From Lachnospiraceae bacterium (GTDB lineage: Bacteria; Bacillota; Clostridia; Lachnospirales; Lachnospiraceae), in the NCBI GenBank assembly GCA_024399135.1, contig JAKSHY010000012.1, forward strand, positions 1-64,000: a stretch of 64,000 nucleotides of DNA, in the 5' to 3' direction. This document shows, one piece after another, positions 1-8,755 of the stretch. The notes below the pieces were generated by a model that saw only the letters and a list, made by a program, of their open reading frames with translations, did not search any database and was not told the DNA's origin. Each line of letters opens with the position of its first letter. Position 1 is the first letter of the stretch. The translations under genes and the position numbers were made by a program.

Positions 1-131
1 ATATATTCGTCATTATGCACTATACATCATTTTGTGGTTTACAGATGAGTTATGTGCTTTCTTACCTCATAACACACCACTGTATTTTGTGGTCTCGAAC
101 TTATTTTCGAAAAATTTTTCTACACCTGCAA

Positions 132-239
132 TCAACTCGGAACTAAATCATTTTTCTTGAAAAATTCGATTTCTTCACCAAATGGTCCATAACAAAAAGC
201 CATTCTAGCCGGGGACTCTGGATTTCTTAAATATTTACA
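132..239 (-). pseudogene. VOC (glyoxalase-like) C-terminal remnant
   Basis: About 35 codons read like the last strand of a VOC-superfamily enzyme, with the motif FCYGPFGEEIEFF and a stop at 132. There is no start, and the frame overlaps the end of the small gene at 235-459. An intact VOC gene lies 280 bases upstream at 517-879. I infer a leftover of a duplicated or deleted VOC gene; a chance resemblance is possible because the stretch is short. Confidence 0.35.
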
Positions 240-459
240 TCACACAACTTTTTCTTGTTGGAGCCTCTTCTCCAGACACATAGCTTGCTCTAAACTTCAT
301 ATTACATTCTCTAAGTTCCATCTTGCCATCGATATACGGCTGATACATCTCTAGTATTCCTGGAGCGCAACCATCACATCCACCCTCTATGTTACCTACA
401 GATTCCGCAACAATACGTTCTCTTTCTTCCTTAGTTGTATCTTTTATTAAAAGTGACAT
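235..459 (-). CDS. small cysteine-containing hypothetical protein (74 aa)
   Basis: Encodes a 74-residue soluble protein with four cysteines, two close together in GGCDGCAPG, one near residue 53 and one near the C-terminus. It has no signal peptide or membrane segment. The ATG at 457-459 follows an A/G-rich AAAGGATGA ribosome site. The spacing of the cysteines could bind metal or form a disulfide, but I do not recognise a characterised family. It lies downstream of the VOC gene on the same strand. Confidence 0.6.
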   Translation of the reverse strand: MSLLIKDTTKEERERIVAESVGNIEGGCDGCAPGILEMYQPYIDGKMELRECNMKFRASYVSGEEAPTRKSCVM

Positions 460-516
460 AAAAATTCATCCTTTACATTTTTATTTACAAATATACCTTT
501 AATATGTTTTACATTT

Positions 517-879
517 TCACATTGGAGTCCCAACTTCAATCAGATTTCCGTCCGGATCATAAAAACGAACAACCTTCTGTCCCCAACTATGAGTCGTAAG
601 TTCATTAACATACTCTATTTCAAAATCAGATTCTTCCAGTCTCTTAATAAATCCCTCAATATCATTTTCCTCAAAATAGAGTTCTGTCATGTTATTCTTT
701 GGAATTAACCCTTTACTCAAAAACTGCTTCCATATCTTCGCATCCTGCAGCACCAGGCCTTCAGACATAATTACATTTCCATCCTGATCCAAAATCACAT
801 GTAGTCCAAATATATCTTTGTAAAATTTAATTGATCGTTCCATATCAGAAACTACAATCAAGACATTCTTTAATCTCAT
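517..879 (-). CDS. VOC-superfamily (glyoxalase/dioxygenase fold) protein
   Basis: A 120-residue protein with the two-module betaalphabetabetabeta pattern of the vicinal oxygen chelate superfamily. The N-terminal VSDMERSIKFYKDIFGL and the C-terminal VVRFYDPDGNLIEVG motifs are typical. The C-terminal glutamate of LIEVG is a usual metal ligand. Members include glyoxalase I, antibiotic-resistance dioxygenases and many small-molecule binders, so the substrate cannot be named. Length matches single-domain members that act as dimers. Confidence 0.8.
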   Translation of the reverse strand: MRLKNVLIVVSDMERSIKFYKDIFGLHVILDQDGNVIMSEGLVLQDAKIWKQFLSKGLIPKNNMTELYFEENDIEGFIKRLEESDFEIEYVNELTTHSWGQKVVRFYDPDGNLIEVGTPM

Positions 880-950
880 TGCATCACCTGAATTTTCTAC
901 TACAGTTGTTCATGACCTATTCATAAACATCACTTAAAATTTGAAAACAC

Positions 951-1511
951 TCACTCTGCATCATTATTATATGCTTTTATATTTTTAAGCTGAAGTATGC
1001 TTAGCACAAAAACAGCTATGTAATTTCCAAAAACAACAGCCAACGCCAAGATGTCAAATAGTGATGCATTTCCCAGTTCTCCTAACACTAAAAATACATA
1101 CCACGCAACAAAGATTCCACTCATAATGACTTTAATTAGGCCATCTACCTTATATGTTTTGATGCACTTGGCAATATTATTCCCCTTCTTCAATCGAATA
1201 TTTGCCACAATTCCTGATATAATTGACGGCAACTGATACAAAATTTGAGATGCCAAAAATACATATATTAAAAACAGGAAAAGTCCTCCAAAAAGTCCGA
1301 GCAAACCGCCAAACAGATATATTAAAACCTCAAACCCCGCTGATGGGCTATTGGAATCAACAGAATCTATTCGATTAAAACTCTCGCCTGTCATATTGAC
1401 CAGTGTATCTGAAGCCTCTGGTAAGAGCAGTAATGCAATTGCGATGTATATCAGTACACTTATTATGGCAATTATTGTACTTGCAGTTGATAACCGTTTT
1501 ATTCTTTTCAT
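951..1511 (-). CDS. small multi-pass membrane protein (186 aa)
   Basis: Four hydrophobic stretches are visible: residues about 10-30, 62-92 (long, glycine-rich), 127-147 and 153-175. The N-terminus is basic (MKRIKRL), so it probably lies in the cytoplasm. A loop with serine and aspartate repeats (about residues 46-58) would be outside. I recognise no transporter or enzyme motif. It is transcribed alone between genes with their own apparent ribosome sites. Confidence 0.65.
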   Translation of the reverse strand: MKRIKRLSTASTIIAIISVLIYIAIALLLLPEASDTLVNMTGESFNRIDSVDSNSPSAGFEVLIYLFGGLLGLFGGLFLFLIYVFLASQILYQLPSIISGIVANIRLKKGNNIAKCIKTYKVDGLIKVIMSGIFVAWYVFLVLGELGNASLFDILALAVVFGNYIAVFVLSILQLKNIKAYNNDAE

Positions 1512-1601
1512 TATATCTTTATACCTGCCTTAGTAATGATTATATTCTGCCAGCAACAGCAAGATGTCACAGATGTTTCACCTTAACATATCACTAATTA
1601 T

Positions 1602-2042
1602 TCATCTTGAGATACGTGTATACTCAGCAAGCTTTGCTTTTAAGTACTCATAGCGAAGACGTTTTTCCTCCTTCGCGAAATGGACCTCTCGAAACTGCTC
1701 GGGATTATTGTCATAATCCAGCACTTCTTCGCCGAACTGCTCGCTGGTAAGATCAAATTTCGAATCACCTATAACATTATAGCAGTGATAATTTCCACCT
1801 GGTCTTAATATTCCATATACCTTTCCACCAAAAATATCCTGTACCAAAAATGCGGTGATTGAACACTGTCCCAGAGTCATATTCTCCTTCGTCCATTCGT
1901 CTCTCATTCGCGGTGCACACGTTTCGGCGCACCAAATTTCTGACAATGCATCATATAAATCCAGCGGACTGTTAATTCCTTCATATTCAGTTGTAATAGG
2001 GGTTGCATAAGCATTTTCCCAGTTCCAAAAATTATATTTCAT
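1602..2042 (-). CDS. YunG-family protein
   Basis: The 146-residue sequence matches the small YunG family. The core reads LYDALSEIWCAETCAPR, then LGQCSITAFLVQDIFGGKVYGI, followed by a HCYN segment and DLTSEQFG. In this family the conserved cysteine-glutamine (GQC) and histidine (YHCYN) suggest a papain-like or transglutaminase-like fold; this is an inference, and no reaction is established that I know of. It is soluble, without a signal peptide, and faces away from the divergent lipoprotein gene at 2188. Confidence 0.7.
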   Translation of the reverse strand: MKYNFWNWENAYATPITTEYEGINSPLDLYDALSEIWCAETCAPRMRDEWTKENMTLGQCSITAFLVQDIFGGKVYGILRPGGNYHCYNVIGDSKFDLTSEQFGEEVLDYDNNPEQFREVHFAKEEKRLRYEYLKAKLAEYTRISR

Positions 2043-2125
2043 GATACTAATATATAGGAAAATTATGATAACGTAAATCGCATAAATATAACGCTATTTT
2101 CACAAGATCCAAAACTCATTAACAA

Positions 2126-2154
2126 TTGCATTATTATCTAAAACATAGCATAAT
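2126..2154 (+). promoter_or_regulatory. sigma-A-like promoter for the SecD-like lipoprotein
   Basis: TTGCAT at 2126-2131 and CATAAT at 2149-2154 are separated by 17 bases. They lie 34 bases upstream of the ATG at 2188, with an AAAGGAG ribosome site in between. Confidence 0.55.
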
Positions 2155-2187
2155 CATAAGAAATACAAATTAAAGGAGTTTCCTATC

Positions 2188-3129
2188 ATGCATAGCTTAA
2201 TTAAAAGACGAGGAATTATAAGCATCGTTTTAGTATTACTACTTTCCAGCACCACATTCACAGCATGTAGCAAACATATTTCTTCAGGTTCATCATCAGA
2301 CAGCTCTTCGCACAGCAGCTCTTCTAGTTCATCTGAGGAATCCTCTACTACCGAATCGAGTGAAGGTACTAATAACGGATCAGCAGAAGAAGGGACTAAT
2401 GAAGGCTTTGGTGGCTCTCTAACTAATGGCTTCTTCGGGGAATCAAGTGGCTTCGGAAATTCTAACATTCCAGAAGATTACTGGAAGTTCACTTATAAAT
2501 ATGATTCAGGCAACATTGATGATACGATTTATATTATCCAGAAAAGACTTGAAAATTACACAAGCGACGGTAATATCTGGATTGAGGGAAATGATAGCAT
2601 AATGGTAGCTCTTCCTCCTGTTGAAAACGTAGATAAGGTTACATTAGCAGAGGCACTAATCGCTGATTCTAACATATATTTCATACGCCAGTATTCATCC
2701 GACGGAAAAGAGAATTATTATTTTCAAAGTTTAGATGAATCCGGCCGTGCTTCATATTCGTTGAACCACACTATCGAAGAGCTAATAGCTTCTGGTGATG
2801 TCGTTGTTGAGTCAAAGGATATCCAGAAAGCTGAAGCTCAGACCAAACAAAATAATTTCGGAACTAGAGAATTCATAGTAGCTATAACCTTCAATCCTGA
2901 GGGAAGCGAAAAATTCGCCAAAGCAACCAAAGCAGCTTCCATTAATCATGAGACAATTGCCATCATGTGTAATGACACTATAATTTCCTGCCCAAGTGTT
3001 AATGGCGAAATAACAGACGGCAATGTATGGCTTTCAGGACTCTATTCTTATGAGGAAGCCTGCATAATTGCAACTAACCTTAATTCAGGAAATCTTCCCG
3101 TCAAGCTTACGATCGATTCCATTCAGTAA
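2188..3129 (+). CDS. lipoprotein with SecD-like P1 ectodomain
   Basis: A 313-residue exported lipoprotein. Residues 1-26 form a signal peptide with an FTAC lipobox, then a long serine/glutamate-rich linker (to about residue 95). The rest resembles the first extracytoplasmic domain of the translocon helper SecD: an IIQKRLENY helix, IWIEGNDSIMVALPPVENVD, a FIRQ strand, and near the end GSEKFAKATKAA and ACIIATNLNSGNLPVKL. Genuine SecD carries six transmembrane helices after this domain; here they are absent. It therefore cannot replace SecD, and its role (perhaps a secretion or envelope chaperone) is unknown. The SecD resemblance is by eye. Confidence 0.7.
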   Translation: MHSLIKRRGIISIVLVLLLSSTTFTACSKHISSGSSSDSSSHSSSSSSSEESSTTESSEGTNNGSAEEGTNEGFGGSLTNGFFGESSGFGNSNIPEDYWKFTYKYDSGNIDDTIYIIQKRLENYTSDGNIWIEGNDSIMVALPPVENVDKVTLAEALIADSNIYFIRQYSSDGKENYYFQSLDESGRASYSLNHTIEELIASGDVVVESKDIQKAEAQTKQNNFGTREFIVAITFNPEGSEKFAKATKAASINHETIAIMCNDTIISCPSVNGEITDGNVWLSGLYSYEEACIIATNLNSGNLPVKLTIDSIQ

Positions 3130-3164
3130 GTGAGCCAATCGATTCCATACAGTAAATAAGCAAA
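3113..3164. repeat. 26-bp tandem duplication over the stop codon
   Basis: Two consecutive 26-bp units (3113-3138 and 3139-3164) begin TCGATTCCAT and differ at four positions; a fifth fragment TCGAC follows. The first unit holds the last codons and stop of the SecD-like gene and the second lies just after it. This is a slippage-type duplication. Confidence 0.8.
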
Positions 3165-3245
3165 TCGACAACAACATGGGCAAAGATATATAGTACGTAA
3201 ATACACAACACGGAGAATAAAAACACACCCCACAAAGGAGGACCT

Positions 3246-4247
3246 ATGAACGCAACAACCAAACAACTTTTAGATCAGATTGTTGAAGACAAGAAGCTAC
3301 TTCAAAGTAAGATGATGTGGGAGCTTGATTCACCTGCAATGGCAACACTATCAGCATTCCTTTTCGCCAGTGCTGGAAGAAAAGCAGATATTGAAAGATA
3401 TGCCGAGTGCAAAAAATATTTAAAAAAGAATATCGGTGTTTTTTCTGAACTCAGAGGAATTTCAAGTGTAATAGTTATTACCAAAATGTGTCTTTCAGAA
3501 AACTATGAAGAGTATCTTACAGGCGTAAATACTGTATATAGAAAGCTTCGTGCAATTCATAAGCTCACAGCCAGTCCATACATGGTTCTTGCTGCAATTA
3601 ATATTTATGAAGCCGGCGGAGTTATTAAAGCTGATGAAAATATAGAAAAATTCGAAACTGTATATAAAGAATTAAAGAGCAAGCACTTTTGGCTTACAAG
3701 TGACGAGGACAGACCTTTCGTTGCACTGATGACCAGCAGAGACATTAATATCAATGCTCTTGCTGATGAGGTCTCAAGATGTTATGACGCCAGCAAGAAG
3801 ATGTCTTTTTCAAAGGAAGCTATGCATACGGTGTCACAGATTATGTCTTTGTCCCCAAAGAGTGTTGACGCTAAAGTTGAAGACCTAAAGGCAACGATGG
3901 ATGCCTTCAAAAAATATAATGTCAAAGGATTAAAATACCAGCTTATGCCTGTTGCTGCAGCTCTTGGTCTGGTCATTGAAGATTCTGATATTAAAGCTAC
4001 GAAGATTCGTGAGAACTATGATTACCTAAAAGGACAGAAAGGCTTTAAATGGTATTTGAGTAATACTAAAAGATCATTATATTCATCACTTGCCTATGCA
4101 ATTGAGAACCTTACTGGAAGCGAAACTGTTCTTAATTCCGTAATCAGTACAGCTCTTACCAATATCATTATTGAAGAAATTATTATTTTCATTATGATAA
4201 ATACCACCACACAACTTGCATCAAGCAACTCATCTGGTGGTAACTAA
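3246..4247 (+). CDS. DUF4003-family protein
   Basis: A 333-residue mainly helical protein preceded by AAAGGAGG five bases before the ATG. The pattern of SAFLFASAGRKAD, a region with TKMCLS and YRKLRAIHKLTASPYMVLAA, and LMTSRD matches DUF4003, a cytoplasmic family found mostly in Clostridia and Bacilli with no known activity. The C-terminal 30 residues are hydrophobic (IIIEEIIIFIMI). It is 116 bases after the SecD-like gene and may be cotranscribed with it. It converges on the GGDEF gene at 4253. Confidence 0.75.
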   Translation: MNATTKQLLDQIVEDKKLLQSKMMWELDSPAMATLSAFLFASAGRKADIERYAECKKYLKKNIGVFSELRGISSVIVITKMCLSENYEEYLTGVNTVYRKLRAIHKLTASPYMVLAAINIYEAGGVIKADENIEKFETVYKELKSKHFWLTSDEDRPFVALMTSRDININALADEVSRCYDASKKMSFSKEAMHTVSQIMSLSPKSVDAKVEDLKATMDAFKKYNVKGLKYQLMPVAAALGLVIEDSDIKATKIRENYDYLKGQKGFKWYLSNTKRSLYSSLAYAIENLTGSETVLNSVISTALTNIIIEEIIIFIMINTTTQLASSNSSGGN

Positions 4248-4252
4248 TATAA

Positions 4253-5617
4253 CTAATTCACCTTACAGTAGCCTCTGCCATTTTCCTTTACGTAGTTTAG
4301 GGCCATATCAGCTTTTCTTTCTACGTCCTTAGTGTATCCTTTGGCAGAGAATGATACTCCAACACTTACTGACACCTCTGGTACATCATCTGAGGTGTCT
4401 TTTAATTTTTCATTGATTTTATCAATTCTTTCTAACAGCATCTGTTCATCACTTTCCTGCATTCTAAGAAGGAACAGTTCAAACTCATCCTGGCTTATAC
4501 GGATTATGTAATCACTACTCTTAAATGATGTTAAGAACAAACCTGCAACTTTTTTTACTACCTTGTCAGCAACATCAAAGCCCTTTTTCTCTTTGACTGT
4601 TCTGAAGTTGTCTATATCAACCAGCATAATACCCAAAGGTTCATTGCTCTGTGAGAGATTATGTCTGACTAAATCCAGTGTTCCTACCTTCAGGGTACCT
4701 GTCAGTTCATCTATCTCACCCTGCTCTTTCAAAAGCTCCTTGTTCTTTTTGTCAGAACGATAAATATTGTTATACTTTCTAGCAAATTTTCTGAATTCGA
4801 AACTACCTATCTCTGGAAGCTTTTCCTTTTCATCAAGTGCTTTTAAGAATTTATCTGATGGCTTAACAACTAATAGCACATTGAAAATGAATATCAAAAC
4901 AAGAAGGATGAACAAAATGAAAATAAACAGTGTTGTTATATTAAGTATAACAATGAGGTCATCTTCATTCTCTCTAAATTTAACAGCCGATTCCTCTTCT
5001 ATTAAAACAGTTGCATTTTCAATATCCCAGATAATTCTTTCTTTTATACTCTCATAATCTTTGCCAAATAAAAGTTCTATGGCCTGATTTCTCTTTTCAT
5101 CCAAAGAAAGTGCATTTTCACTTTCAGGTAATTTGAATGAAGAAAGCTCGTCAGATATATTCTGACTATCTATTCCCTTTGCTTCGGCTATAAGCTTCAT
5201 TGCATGAAGTTCATATTCAACCAAAGCCTCAGATTTTTCCATGGCATCCTTCAGAAGCTTTCCTTCCATTTTAAGCTCATCATCTGTTCCAATCGTTTCA
5301 ACAGATGCTTCCCTTGTCATGGCGATATTTTTTTCATCAAAATAATTAACAGCACACTGCATGTCACCTGTGATGACACACTCTCTTGACTGCTCTGTCA
5401 GATAATCAGATGCACTCCTAAAGTTAATAGCAGCATCAAGCTTCATACCTGTGTATTGAAATGATTCTCTCGATTCATCATATTTATCATATATATTCTT
5501 AACGGCAAACATCAGGATCACCATTATTATCGCACCAAGCGCGATAAATATACTTGATAAGACATGTATCTTTATGCCTTTTCCCTTAATCTCAATGTTC
5601 TTGTCCTTTATTTCCAT
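4253..5617 (-). CDS. membrane-anchored GGDEF protein with degenerate active site
   Basis: A 454-residue protein with transmembrane segments at about residues 17-40 and 226-248, a helical extracytoplasmic region between them, and a C-terminal GGDEF domain. The domain opens with DELTGTLKVG and ends VSVSVGVSFS. The signature is SQDEF at residues 375-379 instead of GGDEF. The two glycines bind GTP in active diguanylate cyclases, so this one is probably inactive as a cyclase and may instead sense or scaffold. It shares a transcript with the pilin-like gene 10 bases upstream. Confidence 0.8.
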   Translation of the reverse strand: MEIKDKNIEIKGKGIKIHVLSSIFIALGAIIMVILMFAVKNIYDKYDESRESFQYTGMKLDAAINFRSASDYLTEQSRECVITGDMQCAVNYFDEKNIAMTREASVETIGTDDELKMEGKLLKDAMEKSEALVEYELHAMKLIAEAKGIDSQNISDELSSFKLPESENALSLDEKRNQAIELLFGKDYESIKERIIWDIENATVLIEEESAVKFRENEDDLIVILNITTLFIFILFILLVLIFIFNVLLVVKPSDKFLKALDEKEKLPEIGSFEFRKFARKYNNIYRSDKKNKELLKEQGEIDELTGTLKVGTLDLVRHNLSQSNEPLGIMLVDIDNFRTVKEKKGFDVADKVVKKVAGLFLTSFKSSDYIIRISQDEFELFLLRMQESDEQMLLERIDKINEKLKDTSDDVPEVSVSVGVSFSAKGYTKDVERKADMALNYVKENGRGYCKVN

Positions 5618-5627
5618 ACCTACCCCT

Positions 5628-6248
5628 TTATTGCCATATTGTAAAAAGCTTGTCTGTTGCTCGTTCTATTTTAATTGAGTCTACAAGTACTGAGTTTTCA
5701 ACTCTTACGAAATACCCGTTTCTGCTGTATTCAACAACCATGTCTCCTGATTTCGTATAAAATATCTGGAATATACACTCTTCTGTCATCGATCCTGCCG
5801 GGTTAACCTTGGGCTGATTTTTCGAAATAGGAATTGATGATCCTCCGTTCGTCCATCCCTTTCCAATCGTAATACCCAGAGTCTTAAATATTGCCTCTCC
5901 AAATGCAACATTAGAAGCACCTGCAACAACACCGTTATGAACCGTCCAGTTAGTATAGTTTCCATACAATGTTCCGTTTTTATAATATGGACTTGATTTA
6001 GAGGCTTTGTGTTTGATTGTGTCACTCTGCGGTTCCTTACCCTGTTCACAAACATCTATATAGGCAACCTTGGCAGCCTTAATGAATTCAGTCGCTTCTT
6101 TCTCAACACGAACCTGTTTTGCCTTACTGACGTATTTAACCATCATCGGTGATATTATACCGACCAGCACAGCCATAATCGCTATGACTATGATTAATTC
6201 CATCAAAGATATACCTTTGTTATTATTTTCAGTCCTCATTTCAGTCAT
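5628..6248 (-). CDS. type IV pilin-like (prepilin) protein
   Basis: The ATG at 6248 is preferred over an upstream GTG because GGTGGAGATAGG lies just before it. The short leader ends in NNNKG, followed by ISLMELIIVIAIMAVLVG. That is the classic class III signal: cleavage after glycine, glutamate at mature position 5, and a hydrophobic helix. The remaining 150 residues form the variable globular head. No pilus ATPase, platform protein or prepilin peptidase is present in the window, so assembly must use machinery encoded elsewhere. Confidence 0.85.
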   Translation of the reverse strand: MTEMRTENNNKGISLMELIIVIAIMAVLVGIISPMMVKYVSKAKQVRVEKEATEFIKAAKVAYIDVCEQGKEPQSDTIKHKASKSSPYYKNGTLYGNYTNWTVHNGVVAGASNVAFGEAIFKTLGITIGKGWTNGGSSIPISKNQPKVNPAGSMTEECIFQIFYTKSGDMVVEYSRNGYFVRVENSVLVDSIKIERATDKLFTIWQ

Positions 6249-6374
6249 AAAACCTATCTCCACCTACAATTTGGAATGCCTTTTATAATATACTCGCATT
6301 ATTTTCATCATTCAAGAGTAAAGACATTCCTGGCCATACTGCATCTGGTTTCACACCCAGCTTTATTTCCAGCC

Positions 6375-8750
6375 TTACACCTGGCCTACGAATAGCTCGG
6401 ACGAAAAGTCCTGATAATAACGGACCTCTTCATTGTATCCGGTACCACTATAGCTCTGCTTTAGTTTTAGTCCTGAATACATAAGTGTGTCACCATACAT
6501 CCTATGGTTTTCAGAAGCGCTGTCCATTTTAACGAATTTCGATACCACATTGTGCAAACCAGAGTCCTGCTTAATATGTATAGGAGCCACAGTATTCACC
6601 AGGTCACCGAATTCCTTTATATTTATTTTTTTCTCCCGGCTATTTACTTCATAGATTTCATCGGCTAAAAGTCCCTTTGGCTTAAGACACTCATACTGCC
6701 AGTTAGGGGTAACCAGCTTCTGTAGCATTAAACTTACGAATGTCTTCTGGTCTTTCGACACTACTGTCCACTGAATTTCATTCTGGTTGTCTGAATCATT
6801 GAAGGTCTTTGTTCTATAAAAATCTCCGAACTGAAAAACTTTTCTATATTTTTTGTACCAGGAAATATCCCTTGCTATTTGATCCTTTTCTTCTTTCTTA
6901 AGATCGCAGAAATTGCATTCATATCCTAATACTCCGAAGCTTGCAACATTGAACCTTGTTTCCAATGGTGTTCTTCTTAATGTCTGATGATTAGGTACTC
7001 CGGAAACGTGTGCTCCTAAAACGTTTAGTGGATAGCCGTAGCTGTAATTGGTCTGTATTTTGGCACGTGATATTGCATCAGTATTATCGCTTGCCCATAT
7101 CTGTGGGAAATAGCACAAAATGCCCAAATCAAACCTGTTACCACCTGAAGCACATCCTTCGAACAGAATGTGAGGGAATCTTCGCGTCAGTTCATCCATA
7201 CAGCGGTACAGTCCCATGACATATCTGTGACCAACCTCTTCTTGATTCTCTTTGTTAAGCGATTTACTGTAATAATCAGAGATAATACGGTTCATATCCC
7301 ATTTAACATATGAAATATTGGCACTTTCAAAAATCTGGGACATCGATTCAATGATATAATCCTGAACTTCTTCGTTACACAAATCCAGAATTCTCTGGTT
7401 TCTTCCCTCCGAATGCGCCTTACCTGGAATATCCATAACCCACTCCGGATGCTTCTCGTACAGTTTGCTTTTAACATTAACCATCTCTGGCTCAACCCAG
7501 ATCCCGAACATAAGTCCCATGGCATTAATATCATCCGCAAGACTTTTTAATCCTCCGGGGATTTTCTTAAGGTTAACCTCCCAGTCTCCAAGCGAATGAC
7601 TGTCATCATTCCTTTCACCGAACCATCCATCATCCATAACGAATAATTCTATTCCAAGCTTTTTCCCTTCCTTTGCAAGTTTTAAAAGACCTTTTCTGTC
7701 AATATTAAAATACGAAGCCTCCCAGCTGTTTAATAATACAGGTCTTTCTTTTTTCTTAAATTCACCTCGCACAATGTGCTCTCTTATGAATTCATGCATG
7801 TTATGACTAAGCTGTCCGAAGCCTTCTTTCGAAAATGTCATCACAGCCTCCGGCGCTTCGAACTCTTCACCTTCATTCAAAATGAACTCGAAATTCTGTG
7901 GGTTAATCCCCTGAACGAATCTCATCTTCTGATAGGCATTAACTTCGAGTGCCTCATAATGATTGCCACTGTAAATCAGATTAAATCCCAGACACTCCCC
8001 GAAATCTTCCGTCGTTTTTTCTTTTGAAATCATAACGAAAGGATTCGCACGATTAGAGGAAGTTCCTGTGAATGATGAGTTAACGAATTTACCAGCACCT
8101 ATCTTAGTGTCGAATCGGTCCATTTCACGGGCCCAGGCACCGTTGAACGTGCTAAAGATATAGTCTGCCTCGGAAAAGTCAATCTGATTAGACATAAGTC
8201 GAACGAGACGAACCTTTTCACTTCCTGTATTTTTGACCTTGACGCTTTTAGTTATTACATCACATTCAGGAAAAACAGAATAAGTAAGTATAAGCTCAAG
8301 ATCACTATTTCGATCCTTCATCATAATTGAAAGTTCTTCGCTCTCACCACTTTCATCGTATGAAGAAGGTAAGGTTTTTAACGACTGCTTACCCTCTTTG
8401 ATTTCATACGAGACGTATTGAAAATCAAGGCTTGTACTTCCATCTGGAAGAACCGCTTCTATGAAAGGCTCTCTGATATCACCCTTACCTATTGATGACA
8501 TCTCAAGGCATACGTTTTCAAGAGTGTAGGATTCCATTCCTTCGTCATAATTAATTGAATTCCCCGGAGCAAAGGCATGCTGCTCATATATACCAGAAGG
8601 CATTCCATCTTCAACATGTATTCTCATCCTTCTTCCGTAATAAAGATGCTCAAGGTATCTGCAATCCTCCATAACCCTGAAGGCGTATGTGGTGTTAGCT
8701 GTATTTAGAGAAAATATATCTTTGTCCCAGTGAGTAATGTAACCTGACAT
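6375..8750 (-). CDS. GH36 alpha-galactosidase
   Basis: A 791-residue glycoside hydrolase of family 36 that releases terminal alpha-galactose from raffinose-type oligosaccharides and similar glycans. An N-terminal beta-sandwich (to about residue 330) precedes the TIM barrel with LLNSWEASYFNI and FVMDDGWFG. The nucleophile is D485 in YVKWDMNR and the acid/base D555 in WASDNTDA. There is no signal peptide, so it works in the cytoplasm on imported sugar. It is the last gene of the operon, five bases after the transporter. Confidence 0.95.
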   Translation of the reverse strand: MSGYITHWDKDIFSLNTANTTYAFRVMEDCRYLEHLYYGRRMRIHVEDGMPSGIYEQHAFAPGNSINYDEGMESYTLENVCLEMSSIGKGDIREPFIEAVLPDGSTSLDFQYVSYEIKEGKQSLKTLPSSYDESGESEELSIMMKDRNSDLELILTYSVFPECDVITKSVKVKNTGSEKVRLVRLMSNQIDFSEADYIFSTFNGAWAREMDRFDTKIGAGKFVNSSFTGTSSNRANPFVMISKEKTTEDFGECLGFNLIYSGNHYEALEVNAYQKMRFVQGINPQNFEFILNEGEEFEAPEAVMTFSKEGFGQLSHNMHEFIREHIVRGEFKKKERPVLLNSWEASYFNIDRKGLLKLAKEGKKLGIELFVMDDGWFGERNDDSHSLGDWEVNLKKIPGGLKSLADDINAMGLMFGIWVEPEMVNVKSKLYEKHPEWVMDIPGKAHSEGRNQRILDLCNEEVQDYIIESMSQIFESANISYVKWDMNRIISDYYSKSLNKENQEEVGHRYVMGLYRCMDELTRRFPHILFEGCASGGNRFDLGILCYFPQIWASDNTDAISRAKIQTNYSYGYPLNVLGAHVSGVPNHQTLRRTPLETRFNVASFGVLGYECNFCDLKKEEKDQIARDISWYKKYRKVFQFGDFYRTKTFNDSDNQNEIQWTVVSKDQKTFVSLMLQKLVTPNWQYECLKPKGLLADEIYEVNSREKKINIKEFGDLVNTVAPIHIKQDSGLHNVVSKFVKMDSASENHRMYGDTLMYSGLKLKQSYSGTGYNEEVRYYQDFSSELFVGQV

Positions 8751-8755
8751 ATGGC

